Shown piece by piece: positions 1 to 8,452 of a DNA stretch of 64,000 bases (position 1 is the first letter of the stretch; the number at the start of each line of letters is the position of its first letter). Origin of the DNA: Corynebacterium sp. NML98-0116 (GTDB lineage: Bacteria; Actinomycetota; Actinomycetes; Mycobacteriales; Mycobacteriaceae); NCBI RefSeq assembly GCF_001767255.1, contig NZ_CP017639.1, positions 419,406 through 483,405 on the forward strand, given 5' to 3'. A model generated the notes under the pieces. The model searched no databases and was not told the origin of the DNA. It saw nothing but the letters and a program-made list of their open reading frames with translations. The position numbers and the translations under genes are program-made.

Positions 1-1
1 C

Positions 2-85
2 AAGCCGCACGCGCCGATCCCGCTTCCCTTCGAGGACGTCGCCGTGGTGGCACGCCGCTCCCGCAAACGGATGGGGGCCCGCTGA
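2..85 (+). CDS. folB: Dihydroneopterin aldolase, C-terminal fragment (partial)
   Basis: Only the last 27 codons lie in the window, reading KPHAPIPLPFEDVAVVARR and ending at TGA. The KPxAPIP segment followed by a V-x-V-x-I/V-x-R strand is the usual C-terminus of FolB, which converts dihydroneopterin to 6-hydroxymethyl-dihydropterin in folate synthesis. The stop overlaps the start of folK (TGATG), consistent with a translationally coupled folate operon. The call rests on this short tail plus the folK neighbour. Confidence 0.75.
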   Translation, partial: KPHAPIPLPFEDVAVVARRSRKRMGAR

Positions 86-546
86 TGCGCGCGGTGATTT
101 CGGCAGGCTCCAACATGGAGGACTCGCGCGCCCACCTGCAGTCGGTCGCCGACGAGTTCGCCGCCGAGCTCCTCGACGCAAGCTCGATTTACGCCACCGC
201 GCCCTGGGGCGGGGTGGAGCAGCCAGACTTTCTCAACCAGAGCTTTCTTATCGAAACCGACAGCGACGACCCCTACAGCCTCCTTGCCCGCTGCCAGCGC
301 CTGGAGCAGCAGGCGAACCGGGTGCGCGACGTGCGCTGGGGCCCGCGCACGCTGGACGTGGACATCATCGACTTCGAGGGCTACCGCAGCGACGACCCTG
401 AGCTGACGCTGCCGCACCCACGCGCGCACCTGCGCGAGTTCGTGCTGGTTCCCTGGCTGGAGATTGACCCGCACGCCAAGCTGCTCGATCGCCCGGTCAG
501 CGAGATTCTCGCGGAGCTGGAGCCCCAGGGGGTTCGCAAGCTGTGA
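85..546 (+). CDS. folK: 2-amino-4-hydroxy-6-hydroxymethyldihydropteridine pyrophosphokinase (HPPK)
   Basis: This 153-residue protein transfers pyrophosphate from ATP to 6-hydroxymethyl-dihydropterin, the step before dihydropteroate synthase. The family signature RWGPRTLDVDII is present near residues 85-96 and carries the metal-binding D-x-D. An N-terminal ISAGSNM strand and the FLNQ segment are also typical. Length is normal for a monofunctional HPPK. It overlaps folB upstream and the DUF3180 gene downstream by 4 nt, so the three genes are probably co-translated. Confidence 0.95.
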   Translation: MRAVISAGSNMEDSRAHLQSVADEFAAELLDASSIYATAPWGGVEQPDFLNQSFLIETDSDDPYSLLARCQRLEQQANRVRDVRWGPRTLDVDIIDFEGYRSDDPELTLPHPRAHLREFVLVPWLEIDPHAKLLDRPVSEILAELEPQGVRKL

Positions 547-1010
547 AACGCACGCCGCTGTCCGGAGTGATCGCCGTGTTCGGGTTTTGTACCGCCGCGG
601 CGTTCATTGTGGTGCGCCGCCTGTTCGGCCTGCTTGAGTCGCTGAACATGGTGGTGCCGCTGAGCCTCTGGATCGTGGCAGCGGTGTGTTTCTACGTTGC
701 GTTCATGGTGCACAAGCGCCGCGATGAGGGCAAGGTTGGCCTGGATCGCAGCCAGCTCAACCCGATGATGGCGGCGAACTTCATGCTGTTTGGCAAGGCC
801 TGCACCTGGGCAGGAGCGGTCAGCGGCGGGCTGTACGCGGGGTGCCTGCTCTTCGTGCTGCCCCGGATGCACGTGCTGATGGCCGCGGCGCAGGACGTGC
901 CGCCCTTGGTCTCCGGGGCGTTGGGCGGAGTCACGCTGGCGGTAGCTGGTGTAGTGCTGGAACGGGTGTGTGAGGTGTCGCCGCCCTCAAGTGGAGAACA
1001 GGTTAGCTAA
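543..1010 (+). CDS. DUF3180 family membrane protein
   Basis: A 155-residue hydrophobic protein with a GTG start that overlaps the folK stop. Four membrane segments can be read at about residues 9-25, 37-55, 88-107 and 122-141. A short basic cytoplasmic loop (HKRRDEG) follows the second segment. Pattern and position directly after folK match the DUF3180 family of actinobacteria. Its function is unknown; the coupling to folK is positional only. Confidence 0.8.
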   Translation: MKRTPLSGVIAVFGFCTAAAFIVVRRLFGLLESLNMVVPLSLWIVAAVCFYVAFMVHKRRDEGKVGLDRSQLNPMMAANFMLFGKACTWAGAVSGGLYAGCLLFVLPRMHVLMAAAQDVPPLVSGALGGVTLAVAGVVLERVCEVSPPSSGEQVS

Positions 1011-1013
1011 GGT
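1008..1013 (+). promoter_or_regulatory. -10 box (TAAGGT) for a leaderless transcript
   Basis: TAAGGT fits the corynebacterial TANNNT consensus and ends 7 nt before the ATG at 1021. Transcription would start at or next to the start codon. It overlaps the end of the upstream DUF3180 gene, so it would be an internal operon promoter. Confidence 0.4.
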
Positions 1014-1020
1014 AGTGGGC

Positions 1021-1848
1021 ATGAAAAATACTTGGGTGATTGTTCCATTTGTGGCTGCGCTTGCAGGCACAGTGGTGATGTTGTTTACCAACTCCGCGAA
1101 CATACTCAAGCTTTCGCTGATCCTGGCGCTGTGGGCCGCCGTCGCGGGCCTCATTGTGATCTACCGCCTGCGCCGCGACAACGAGGAGGCCGTGCGCCTG
1201 CAGGAGGAGCGGGAGAAGACGTTCGCCGCAGAGCTCGAGGCCGCGCGCGCTGGCGCACCCTCGGGTGTCGACGCCCCCTCCGAGGAATTGCTGCGCGACA
1301 TCCAGGAGGAGCTGCGCTCCCTGCGCTCCACGATCGAGGAGATGAGCGGGCACGTCTTCGAGTACGAGCCCGCCGCCGTGCACGCCGCGGCGCGCCGCAT
1401 CCAGGAGATTGAGTCCTTCACACAGCCCACCTACGAACCGTCCGACGACCGCCCGGCCGGGGCGCCGTCCTCCGACGCGATCGCCGGGCGCATTGGCAGC
1501 CAGCCGAGTCGGGAGACGCAGAACCCGCTCACGGCGCTGATTAGCGAGCACCAGGCGAAGCAAGAAGCGCAGGAAGCGCAAGAAGCACAAGAAGCGCAGA
1601 AGCCGGCGCCTGAACCGACACCAATCCCGGAGCCTGAGCCCGTACCCGAGCCAGTGCCTGAGTCGGAGCCCGAGCCAGCACCACAACCAGAGCCTGAGCC
1701 TGAGCACGGCCGCCACCAGCAGCCAGTCACTGAGGTCATCGAGACCGTGCCGGAACCAGCTCCGCGCGCTGGGGGACGCCGCCGCCGCGACGCGGCCGGT
1801 GACAACGCTGTCTCTGTCGCCGAGCTGCTAGCGCGCCGCAACAAATGA
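1021..1848 (+). CDS. Two-TM membrane protein with coiled coil and Pro/Glu-rich repeat tail
   Basis: The start at 1021 (ATG AAA AAT) is preferred over an upstream in-frame codon because the hydrophobic N-terminus begins there and a -10 box precedes it. The 275 residues comprise two membrane segments (about 5-24 and 30-48), a charged probable coiled coil (about 50-120) and a disordered tail. The tail has four tandem EAQ units followed by many PEP/PxPEP repeats, then a basic patch GGRRRR. No enzyme motif is visible. Its place between DUF3180 and the Rossmann-like gene is what is expected of a conserved corynebacterial membrane protein of unknown role. The tail could span or bind cell-wall material, but topology is not established. 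Confidence 0.75.
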   Translation: MKNTWVIVPFVAALAGTVVMLFTNSANILKLSLILALWAAVAGLIVIYRLRRDNEEAVRLQEEREKTFAAELEAARAGAPSGVDAPSEELLRDIQEELRSLRSTIEEMSGHVFEYEPAAVHAAARRIQEIESFTQPTYEPSDDRPAGAPSSDAIAGRIGSQPSRETQNPLTALISEHQAKQEAQEAQEAQEAQKPAPEPTPIPEPEPVPEPVPESEPEPAPQPEPEPEHGRHQQPVTEVIETVPEPAPRAGGRRRRDAAGDNAVSVAELLARRNK

Positions 1849-2480
1849 GCCCAACGCTGACCATCGCCGCCTGGCGCGGCCCCAGCGCGCTGAGTGATCA
1901 GCTTGCGCGCGCCGGGCACTGCGTGACGTACCCGCGCGTGGCCGCGGACATCGCCGCCGCCGACCTGGTGCTCCTCGAGGGCTCCGCTGACGTTATTGAG
2001 CGCGCCGCCGCCGAGTGCGCGCCGTTCGTACGCCCGAGGCAGATGTTCTGGCACACCAACCTGGACCACGGCGCCCAGCTCCTCGACGAGGTGGAGGTCG
2101 CAGGGGCCGTCGTGATGTGCGCGCACAACATCGTGGACAACGTGTGGGTCACCTCTGCGGCCGACGAGCTGGGGGAGACCGTGATCGCGCTGGTGCTCGG
2201 GGAGCTCGGGCAGGTCACCATGCCGATCACGGATGCGGCCCGCCCGCTGGTGGCCACCGCCCAGCACCTGCGCGCCCTGCAGCGCGTCGTCCAGGAGGAC
2301 GCGCTTGCGCTGCTGCGGCAGGCCAACCCCAACTTCGAGGCGGTCGCGGACGCCCTCGACGGCGCCGAGCTGCCGCCGCTGCGCCCGCTCGACCGAGAGC
2401 CGGTTGGGGGAGAAGGGGTGCGTCGATTAGTAGAAGTATTGGAGCGCCGCGCGGCGCAGCAACGAGAGGAAGACCTGTGA
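1845..2480 (+). CDS. Rossmann-like / DUF2520-type protein
   Basis: A 211-residue protein that overlaps its upstream neighbour by 4 nt (ATGA) and ends inside the start of the PanC homologue. The first ~90 residues read as a short alpha/beta domain (AADLVLLEG, QMFWHTNLDHGAQLL). They are followed by a helical region with GAVVMCAHNIVDNVW. The layout resembles the Rossmann plus DUF2520 (6-phosphogluconate-dehydrogenase-like) proteins that precede panC in mycobacteria. It is shorter than those, and no GxGxxG nucleotide motif is obvious at the N-terminus, so cofactor binding is doubtful. Assignment rests largely on context. Confidence 0.5.
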   Translation: MSPTLTIAAWRGPSALSDQLARAGHCVTYPRVAADIAAADLVLLEGSADVIERAAAECAPFVRPRQMFWHTNLDHGAQLLDEVEVAGAVVMCAHNIVDNVWVTSAADELGETVIALVLGELGQVTMPITDAARPLVATAQHLRALQRVVQEDALALLRQANPNFEAVADALDGAELPPLRPLDREPVGGEGVRRLVEVLERRAAQQREEDL

Positions 2481-3283
2481 CTTTTGAACCGGGCAACGCG
2501 GTTGTCGTACGTGATGAGCAGCTGTTGGCCACCTACGGGCGCGCATTCCGCAAGATTGGCAAGACGATCGCGGTCGTACCGCTGGGCGCCGACGTCCACG
2601 CCGGGCACATCGAGCTGATCCGGGCGGCGAAATCGCTGCTCGGCGCGTACGTGTTTGTCACCTACTCCGGCGAGGAGGTGCCCGAGACCTTCCGCAACGA
2701 GGGCGTGGACGTGGTCTTCCACGGCGAGCTGCGCACCGCCGTGAGCGTGCGCACCGGGATGGAGCACCTCGACGACGCCGACGCCGTGTCCCGCGACGTC
2801 GCCCGCATCCTGGCGGTACTCAACGCCACGCACGCCACCGACCTGGTGATGGGGGAGAAGGACTTCGAGCTGCTCGTGGCCACCCAGCTGGCCGTGTCTG
2901 GGCTGCGCATGGAGGTGAAGCTGCACAGCGTGCCCACCGTGCGCATGCCTGACGGGCTGGCGCTTTCGCTGCGCAACGAGCGCGTCGCTGAAGACGCCCA
3001 CGACCAGGCGCTTGCGCTGTCCGCCGCCCTGACCGCGGGGGCGCACGCCGCCGAACACGGCGCCGAGACCGTCCTGGACACCGTGCGCGGCGTGCTCGAA
3101 GCCGCAGGGGTCACGCCTGCCTACCTCGCCGTGCGCGACCTGGCTATGCGCGAGGCCCCTGCCCAGGGCGACGCCCGGCTGCTCGCCGCGATCGACCTGC
3201 CCGCCACCGACGGCGGCACGGTGCGCCTCCACGACAACGTTGGTCTGCCGCTCGGCATCGGCTTCAAACACATCGAGGACTAG
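2477..3283 (+). CDS. Divergent pantoate--beta-alanine ligase homologue (PanC-like)
   Basis: The GTG start at 2477 overlaps the preceding stop. The 268-residue product aligns along the PanC fold. It keeps the HxGH nucleotide motif (HAGH, near residue 40), GEKDF, and the VPTVRMPDGLALS block followed by RN. Several residues that bind pantoate and ATP in characterised PanC enzymes differ. PTM before the HxGH is PLG, the FVNPxQF loop reads FVTYSGEE, KDxQQ reads KDFEL, and SSRN reads SLRN. It may be a paralogue with altered substrate or a non-catalytic remnant; a genuine PanC may lie elsewhere in the genome. The fold call is firm; the activity is not. Confidence 0.7.
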   Translation: MTFEPGNAVVVRDEQLLATYGRAFRKIGKTIAVVPLGADVHAGHIELIRAAKSLLGAYVFVTYSGEEVPETFRNEGVDVVFHGELRTAVSVRTGMEHLDDADAVSRDVARILAVLNATHATDLVMGEKDFELLVATQLAVSGLRMEVKLHSVPTVRMPDGLALSLRNERVAEDAHDQALALSAALTAGAHAAEHGAETVLDTVRGVLEAAGVTPAYLAVRDLAMREAPAQGDARLLAAIDLPATDGGTVRLHDNVGLPLGIGFKHIED

Positions 3284-3327
3284 GGCGGAAAGACGAGGGC
3301 CATAGCGAGAAACGGCGAGTTATTCGC

Positions 3328-3333
3328 TACACT
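3328..3333 (+). promoter_or_regulatory. -10 box (TACACT) before the pseudokinase gene
   Basis: TACACT fits TANNNT and ends 7 nt before the ATG at 3341. No Shine-Dalgarno sequence is seen, so the mRNA is predicted to be leaderless. Confidence 0.45.
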
Positions 3334-3340
3334 CTTTGGC

Positions 3341-4627
3341 ATGCCTATAGACCTGATTGCTGGAATCCTGAACGAGCGCTTCGGCATGGACTTCACCCCC
3401 GAGCAAGTCCAAGCCACAGGGCGCACCGAAGACTCACAGCTCTTCGTCGCCAGCAATGATGCAGGCCAGGCCGTCGAAGTCGAGCTTTTCGACGCCACCC
3501 AGCCCGAGAACCAACGCCGCGACATCGCAGGCCTGAACCGGGCGCTTGCCGCCTCGAACCACCCGGGCGCGTTCCAGCCGCGCAGCGCCGGCTACACCGA
3601 CGACGGCCACCTCTACGTACTGCGCGAAGCCCCGACCGGCGCTTCGCTCGCCCGCCTGATCGCCGACAAGCACGCCGACGGCGGCGTATTCACCCCCGCC
3701 GAGGCCCGCGAGCTGCTCATCGGCGTGGCCGAAGCCATCGATGACTATGACGCCCAGGGCCTCGGCGCGTTCGTGGCCCGCTCCGTGGACGCGTCCCGGA
3801 TGCTGGTGCAGCCAGCCTGGTCCAGCGTCCCGGTCAAGCTCACCCTGGTCGGCCCGACGGCCACCGCGCCCGAGCACGCCGAGGAGCAACACGCGGCGAA
3901 CGTCGCAAGCTTTATCGACCTTTTTAACTCCATGACCGGCCTCGACGTTGACGAGGACGCCGCCAACGCCGCCACCGGCTGCGTCGGCTACCTCAACGCC
4001 GTCGCCGGTGAACCCCTCGATGAGCCGGAGGTGTCCCCGGTCGCGCCGGGCGCCACCGACGGCTACCGCCAGCCACCGCAGCCCTACCCGTATGGGCCGA
4101 CCGGCGAGTACGTGCGCCCAGAAGCCGAGAAGAAGTTCAAGCTCTGGCCGTGGATCGCGGCCATCGTGGTGCTGCTGCTCATTGCAGCCGGCGGCATCTG
4201 GTACTGGATGCAGCACCGCGGTGAGGAGTGGGTCGGCGTCGAGGCCGAAATCGCCGAGACCTACCCCGGCATCGTGTCCGACAAAGCCGGGCAGAAGGGT
4301 TGGCACGGCCTGACCTGTGACTCCGCCACGCCGGACGAGGGTCAAGAGGGCAAGATCAGGTGCTCGGATGAGACGTTGGGAGTTTCCGTCGCAAAGTATG
4401 TGTCCTCTGATGCGCTCGATCGCGTCCTGCCGGACCCGAAGGAAGCCGTCGTGCTGGGCTCCGGCGAGTGCCTCATCTACGACTACCAGCTTCCCGACGC
4501 CACCCCGCCGGCCTTCGTGCTGACCCCGCGCACCGAGCGCGAGTACATGGTGGTCATCAACGGCGATGATGCCGAGGCACAGCGCCTCGACCTGCCTCTC
4601 TGTGCCCCAGTTGCTGACGAGGAGTAG
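3341..4627 (+). CDS. Membrane-anchored pseudokinase with extracytoplasmic domain
   Basis: The 428 residues form an N-terminal soluble domain (about 1-225), a Pro/Tyr-rich linker, one membrane helix (about 269-288) and a ~140-residue outer domain with four cysteines. The soluble part follows the order of a Hanks-type Ser/Thr kinase: a VEVELFD strand, the hinge-like YVLREAPTGASLARLI, an alphaE-like helix, a catalytic-loop-like GLGAFVARSVDASRMLV, and a ...VASFIDLFNSMTG helix. The VAIK lysine is replaced, HRD reads VAR, and DFG reads LVG. It is therefore probably a pseudokinase that senses through the outer domain or scaffolds a partner. No partner is evident nearby; the neighbours are panC-like and an MFS exporter. 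The kinase-fold assignment is by eye. Confidence 0.55.
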   Translation: MPIDLIAGILNERFGMDFTPEQVQATGRTEDSQLFVASNDAGQAVEVELFDATQPENQRRDIAGLNRALAASNHPGAFQPRSAGYTDDGHLYVLREAPTGASLARLIADKHADGGVFTPAEARELLIGVAEAIDDYDAQGLGAFVARSVDASRMLVQPAWSSVPVKLTLVGPTATAPEHAEEQHAANVASFIDLFNSMTGLDVDEDAANAATGCVGYLNAVAGEPLDEPEVSPVAPGATDGYRQPPQPYPYGPTGEYVRPEAEKKFKLWPWIAAIVVLLLIAAGGIWYWMQHRGEEWVGVEAEIAETYPGIVSDKAGQKGWHGLTCDSATPDEGQEGKIRCSDETLGVSVAKYVSSDALDRVLPDPKEAVVLGSGECLIYDYQLPDATPPAFVLTPRTEREYMVVINGDDAEAQRLDLPLCAPVADEE

Positions 4628-4640
4628 CCTAAGCCGGGCT

Positions 4641-6035
4641 ATGAAATCAACGAACCCAGTACTGCTTATTGGAGTGCTGGTGGTCTCTGCGATGATGATG
4701 ATCTTCAACGAGACCACCGTCGCTGTTGCCCTGCCCGCAATCATGGCGGACTTCGGCGTACCCGCCGATACGGCCCAGTGGCTGATGACCGGCTTCCTGC
4801 TCACCATGTCCGTGGCGATCCCGGCCTCCGGCTTCGTCATCCAGCGCCTCAGCACCCGCGCCGTCTACTTCGCCTCGATGGCGCTGTTCATCATCGGCTG
4901 CGTCATGGCGGCCACCGCGCCCTCGTTCGGGGTGTTGTTCGCCGCGCGCGTGGTGCAAGCGCTCGGCACGGCGGCGATGTTGCCGCTGCTCATGACGGTC
5001 ACCGTGACGGTGGTCGCCCCGCAGCGCCGCGGCACGGTGATGGGACTCAACGCGGTGGTGATGTCGGTCGCGCCCGCCCTCGGGCCCACGCTCGCCGGCT
5101 TCGTGCTCGGCGCGTTTACCTGGCACCACATCTTCTGGGTGATGGTGCCTATCCCCGCCGTGGCGGTGCTGCTCGCGGTGTTCGCCCTCCCGAACGTCGG
5201 CGAGCGCCACGACGATCCACTCGACATCCTGTCGGTGCTCCTTTCAGCACTCGCGTTCGGCGGCCTCGTCTACGGCTTATCGACGATCACCTCCCTGCTC
5301 ACCGGCGATTCCTGGAACCCTGCCGCAGCCCTGGTCCTCGGCGCGGTGTTCCTGGTGCTGTTCGTGCGCAGGCAGCTGCGCCTGGCGCCAACCGGGCGCG
5401 CGCTGCTTGACCTGAGCGTGTTCGCCCACCGCAACTTCGCTTTCTCTGTTGTGGGCGTGTTCATCGCCTTCGGCATCCTGCTGGGCACCGTGAACATCCT
5501 GCCGGTCTACATGCAGGTCGGCCTGGGGATTTCCACGGTGGCCACCGGTCTGATCCTGCTGCCAGGTGGTATTGCACAGGGCGTCGCGTCCCCAATTGCG
5601 GGGCGCTGCTACGACGCCTACGGACCACGGCCCCTGGCCATCCCGGGTGCGGTGCTGATGTTGGCCTCCCAGTGGATCCTTGTGGCCATCCTCGCCGATG
5701 ACACCCCACAGTGGCAGCTCGTTGCCGTGCTGATCCTGGTCAACGTGGCGATGTCCATGATCATGACCCCGCTCATGACCGTGTCACTGTCCTCGCTGCC
5801 GTCGCAGCTCTACGCCCACGGCTCCGCGGCGCTCAACACGCTGCAGCAGCTCGGCGGGGCGGCCGGCACCGCCATATTCATCGCAACGATGACCATGGGC
5901 ACCCAGGCCACCGGCAGCGCCTCCGACGGGACGGCGCGCGCCTTCATCGTTGGAGGCGTCGGCATGCTGCTCGTCGTTGTAGCCGTGTGCTTCGTGGGAG
6001 GCAAGCCGAATACACGACTAATTGACCACGGCTGA
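4641..6035 (+). CDS. MFS transporter, DHA2 (EmrB/QacA-type) drug:H+ antiporter family
   Basis: The ATG at 4641 is chosen because the hydrophobic N-terminus starts there; an in-frame codon upstream lies inside the preceding gene. The 464-residue protein is almost wholly hydrophobic with about 12-14 membrane segments. It has the antiporter motif C (ALGPTLAGF) and an N-terminal DETTVAVALP stretch of the kind seen in EmrB/QacA exporters (usually LDxTIVNVALP). A proton-driven efflux role in the plasma membrane follows from the family; the substrate cannot be read. It lies 14 nt after the pseudokinase gene and may be co-transcribed with it. Confidence 0.85.
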   Translation: MKSTNPVLLIGVLVVSAMMMIFNETTVAVALPAIMADFGVPADTAQWLMTGFLLTMSVAIPASGFVIQRLSTRAVYFASMALFIIGCVMAATAPSFGVLFAARVVQALGTAAMLPLLMTVTVTVVAPQRRGTVMGLNAVVMSVAPALGPTLAGFVLGAFTWHHIFWVMVPIPAVAVLLAVFALPNVGERHDDPLDILSVLLSALAFGGLVYGLSTITSLLTGDSWNPAAALVLGAVFLVLFVRRQLRLAPTGRALLDLSVFAHRNFAFSVVGVFIAFGILLGTVNILPVYMQVGLGISTVATGLILLPGGIAQGVASPIAGRCYDAYGPRPLAIPGAVLMLASQWILVAILADDTPQWQLVAVLILVNVAMSMIMTPLMTVSLSSLPSQLYAHGSAALNTLQQLGGAAGTAIFIATMTMGTQATGSASDGTARAFIVGGVGMLLVVVAVCFVGGKPNTRLIDHG

Positions 6036-6060
6036 CCCGGACCGACTAGGCTAGGTCAGC

Positions 6061-7611
6061 GTGAAGAATCAAACAACGCAGGACCTCTCCGAACAGCAAC
6101 AGTTCCGTCGTGCGAAGCGCGAAAAGCTTCTGAGCGAAGGCCGCGACGCCTACCCAGTCGTCGTCGACCGCACGACCTCCTTGCGCGAGCTGCGCCAGAA
6201 GTACCGTGCCGTGCCCGAGGGCGAAGGCGACGGCCAGTTCAACCTCGCGCCGGGCGAAGAGACACAGGACGTCGTCGCCGTCGCGGGCCGCATTATGTTC
6301 CAGCGCAACACCGGCAAGCTCTGCTTCGCCACCCTCCAGGAGGGCGACGGCACCCAGCTGCAGGTCATGCTTTCTCTCGCAGAGGTAGGGGAGGGGGCGC
6401 TCGCGTCCTGGAAGGCCGACACCGACCTCGGCGACATCGTCTCCGTGCGTGGCCGCGTCATCGCCTCCCGTCGTGGCGAGCTCTCCGTCCAGGCGCAGTC
6501 CTGGCACATGGCGTCCAAGGCGCTACGCCCACTTCCTGTCGCGTTCGCTGACATGAACGAGGAGCAGCGCGTCCGCCACCGCTACACCGACCTCATCATG
6601 CGCGAGGACGCCCGCAAGAACGCCATGACCCGCATCAAGGTCATCGCAGCTGTGCGTAAGTTCCTCACCGGCCACGACTTCGTCGAGGTCGAGACGCCGA
6701 TGCTGCAGACCCTGCACGGCGGTGCCGCAGCCCGCCCGTTCATTACCCGCTCCAACGCGCTCGACATGGATCTCTACCTGCGCATTGCGCCGGAGCTCTA
6801 CCTCAAGCGTTGTGTCGTTGGCGGCATTGAGCGCGTCTTCGAGCTCAACCGCAACTTCCGCAACGAGGGCGTCGACTCTTCCCACTCGCCCGAGTTCACC
6901 ATGCTCGAGACCTACCAAGCATGGGGCACCTACAAGGACGGCGCGAAGACCATGCAGGAACTCGTGCAGTTCTGTGCGAAGGAAGTCTTCGGCTCCACCA
7001 CCGTCACCCTTCCAGACGGCACCGAGTACGACCTCGGCGGCGAGTGGAAGGTCATGGAGATGTACCCTTCCCTCAACGAGGCGCTGCAGCGCAAGTTCCC
7101 GGGCCAGCCTGAGATCACCATCGAGTCCTCCGTGGAGGAACTGAAGGGCATCGCCGACGTCATCGGTCTGAAGGTGCCGAAGGATGAGGGCTGGCTGCAC
7201 GGCAAACTCGTCGAGGAGATCTGGGAGCACCTCTGCTCCGACCAGCTGTACGAGCCGACCTTCGTGATCAACTTCCCAGTCGAGACGTCCCCACTGACCC
7301 GCGACCACCGCGAGCAGCCTGGCGTCACCGAGAAGTTCGACCTCTACGTCCGCGGCTTCGAGCTGGCCACCGGGTACTCCGAGCTTGTCGACCCAGTCAT
7401 CCAACGCGAACGCTTCGAAGACCAGGCCCGCCTCGCCGCACACGGCGATGACGAAGCCATGGTCCTCGACGAGGACTTCCTCGCCGCGATGGAGCAGGGC
7501 ATGCCGCCAACCGCCGGCTGCGGCATGGGCATCGACCGCCTGCTGATGGCCCTGACCGGCCTTGGCATCCGCGAGACCGTACTGTTCCCGCTGGTGAAGC
7601 CGGAGGCGTAG
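6061..7611 (+). CDS. lysS: Lysyl-tRNA synthetase, class II
   Basis: A 516-residue class II synthetase with a GTG start. After an N-terminal OB-fold that binds the tRNA anticodon (about residues 60-180), the class II motifs follow. Motif 1 lies near [10 protein letters not shown], motif 2 is [18 protein letters not shown], and motif 3 is [13 protein letters not shown] at the C-terminus. The ERFEDQ segment before motif 3 is typical of LysRS. Length is normal. A TAGGCT box ends 8 nt before the GTG, suggesting a short or absent leader. A strong terminator follows, so it is probably the last gene of its transcript. Confidence 0.97.
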   Translation: MKNQTTQDLSEQQQFRRAKREKLLSEGRDAYPVVVDRTTSLRELRQKYRAVPEGEGDGQFNLAPGEETQDVVAVAGRIMFQRNTGKLCFATLQEGDGTQLQVMLSLAEVGEGALASWKADTDLGDIVSVRGRVIASRRGELSVQAQSWHMASKALRPLPVAFADMNEEQRVRHRYTDLIMREDARKNAMTRIKVIAAVRKFLTGHDFVEVETPMLQTLHGGAAARPFITRSNALDMDLYLRIAPELYLKRCVVGGIERVFELNRNFRNEGVDSSHSPEFTMLETYQAWGTYKDGAKTMQELVQFCAKEVFGSTTVTLPDGTEYDLGGEWKVMEMYPSLNEALQRKFPGQPEITIESSVEELKGIADVIGLKVPKDEGWLHGKLVEEIWEHLCSDQLYEPTFVINFPVETSPLTRDHREQPGVTEKFDLYVRGFELATGYSELVDPVIQRERFEDQARLAAHGDDEAMVLDEDFLAAMEQGMPPTAGCGMGIDRLLMALTGLGIRETVLFPLVKPEA

Positions 7612-7633
7612 GGCTAGTTAGCTTGGGTTTGGT

Positions 7634-7680
7634 GGCCCGGCGCTTGGGATTTTGTGTTTTCCCAGGCCGCCGGGCTTTTT
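7634..7680 (+). terminator. Rho-independent terminator of lysS
   Basis: A GC-rich stem (GCCCGGCGCTTGGGA pairing with TCCCAGGCCGCCGGGC, one bulge) closes a loop of about 10 nt and is followed by TTTTT. It starts 22 nt after the lysS stop. Confidence 0.9.
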
Positions 7681-7733
7681 GCTTTGCTCGTTCGCGTGCT
7701 GCTGTGGAAAAGTTCCCCGTGGCTTGGCTGGGC

Positions 7734-7825
7734 GCGCACCAAATTCCCGCCTATTAAAACGCTAGCCCTTTGTTGACCAGCCGTTATTCTGATAGCACTT
7801 TTTAAAATTCGGGGATCTGGTGCGC
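7734..7825. repeat. Intergenic inverted-repeat element (copy C)
   Basis: The arms GCGCACCAAATTCCCG (7734-7749) and CGGGGATCTGGTGCGC (7810-7825) match at 14 of 16 positions as an inverted repeat about 92 bp across. The inner sequence includes CTAGCCCTTTGTTGACC, close to TCTAGCCCTTTTGTGACC in the copy at 55105-55316. It lies between lysS and the convergent TM2 gene. Part of the family described in the findings. Confidence 0.55.
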
Positions 7826-7864
7826 AGTTCAGCTTGGCGGCCGTGAACTTTCTGCTCGTGTCAA

Positions 7865-8320
7865 TTACTTCAGCGGGATCCCATTGGCGTCGGTGTCGTA
7901 GCCTCCGCCGCCGACGAGCACCATGATCATCTCGATGATGCACCACACCCACAGTGCGAAGAAGATCGGAGTGGAAACGATCCAGCCGACGAATGGGATC
8001 AGGCTGAAGAAGCTGCCGGTCAGGAAGAGCCCCACTTTGGTGACGCCACGGACGTTCTGCCCTAGGTAGAAGTTACCGATGCCAAACGAGCCAAGGAAGA
8101 AGAACAACGCCGCCGCGAGGAACTTGTTCTTTTGGGGTACGGCGTACCCGTATGCTGACTGCATTTGTGCAGGTGCGAACTGTTGCATCTGCGGTTGCCC
8201 GTACGGTGAACCCTGCCCAAACTGCCCGGCTTGCCCGTACTGCCCGAACCCTTGGAACTGGCTGGTTGGCTGCGTGATGGGGAGGCCGTCTTTGTCATAC
8301 ATGGGCTGCTGGTTGTTCAT
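7865..8320 (-). CDS. TM2 domain-containing membrane protein
   Basis: The start at 8320 is chosen because a good ribosome-binding site (AAGGAAG) lies 3 nt upstream; an earlier in-frame ATG has none. The 151 residues begin with a Gln/Gly/Tyr-rich segment of short repeats (GQYGQAGQFGQG). The TM2 domain follows: KNKFLAAALFFFLGSFGIGNFYLG, then a turn and two further hydrophobic segments with GWIVSTP and IIEMIMVLV. TM2 proteins are small membrane proteins of unknown biochemical role. The low-complexity N-terminus may be cytoplasmic. It is divergent from the mannosyltransferase gene. Confidence 0.85.
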   Translation of the reverse strand: MNNQQPMYDKDGLPITQPTSQFQGFGQYGQAGQFGQGSPYGQPQMQQFAPAQMQSAYGYAVPQKNKFLAAALFFFLGSFGIGNFYLGQNVRGVTKVGLFLTGSFFSLIPFVGWIVSTPIFFALWVWCIIEMIMVLVGGGGYDTDANGIPLK

Positions 8321-8452
8321 GCGCTTCCTTCGTTTAAAGCAGTCGGGAAAGGTGTATTCCGTAGTGTAGTTCATTCGTGTCCCTTTGTATCGGTATGATG
8401 CGCAGAGTTAGGCAGCAGAGTTAGTCAATAGTGATGGGCGTAAGGCGATTCG

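Noticed and set aside
1898..3271. 457-codon minus-strand open frame over the panC-like gene
   Set aside because: Rich in Arg/Ala/His/Gln with no recognisable fold; antisense shadow.
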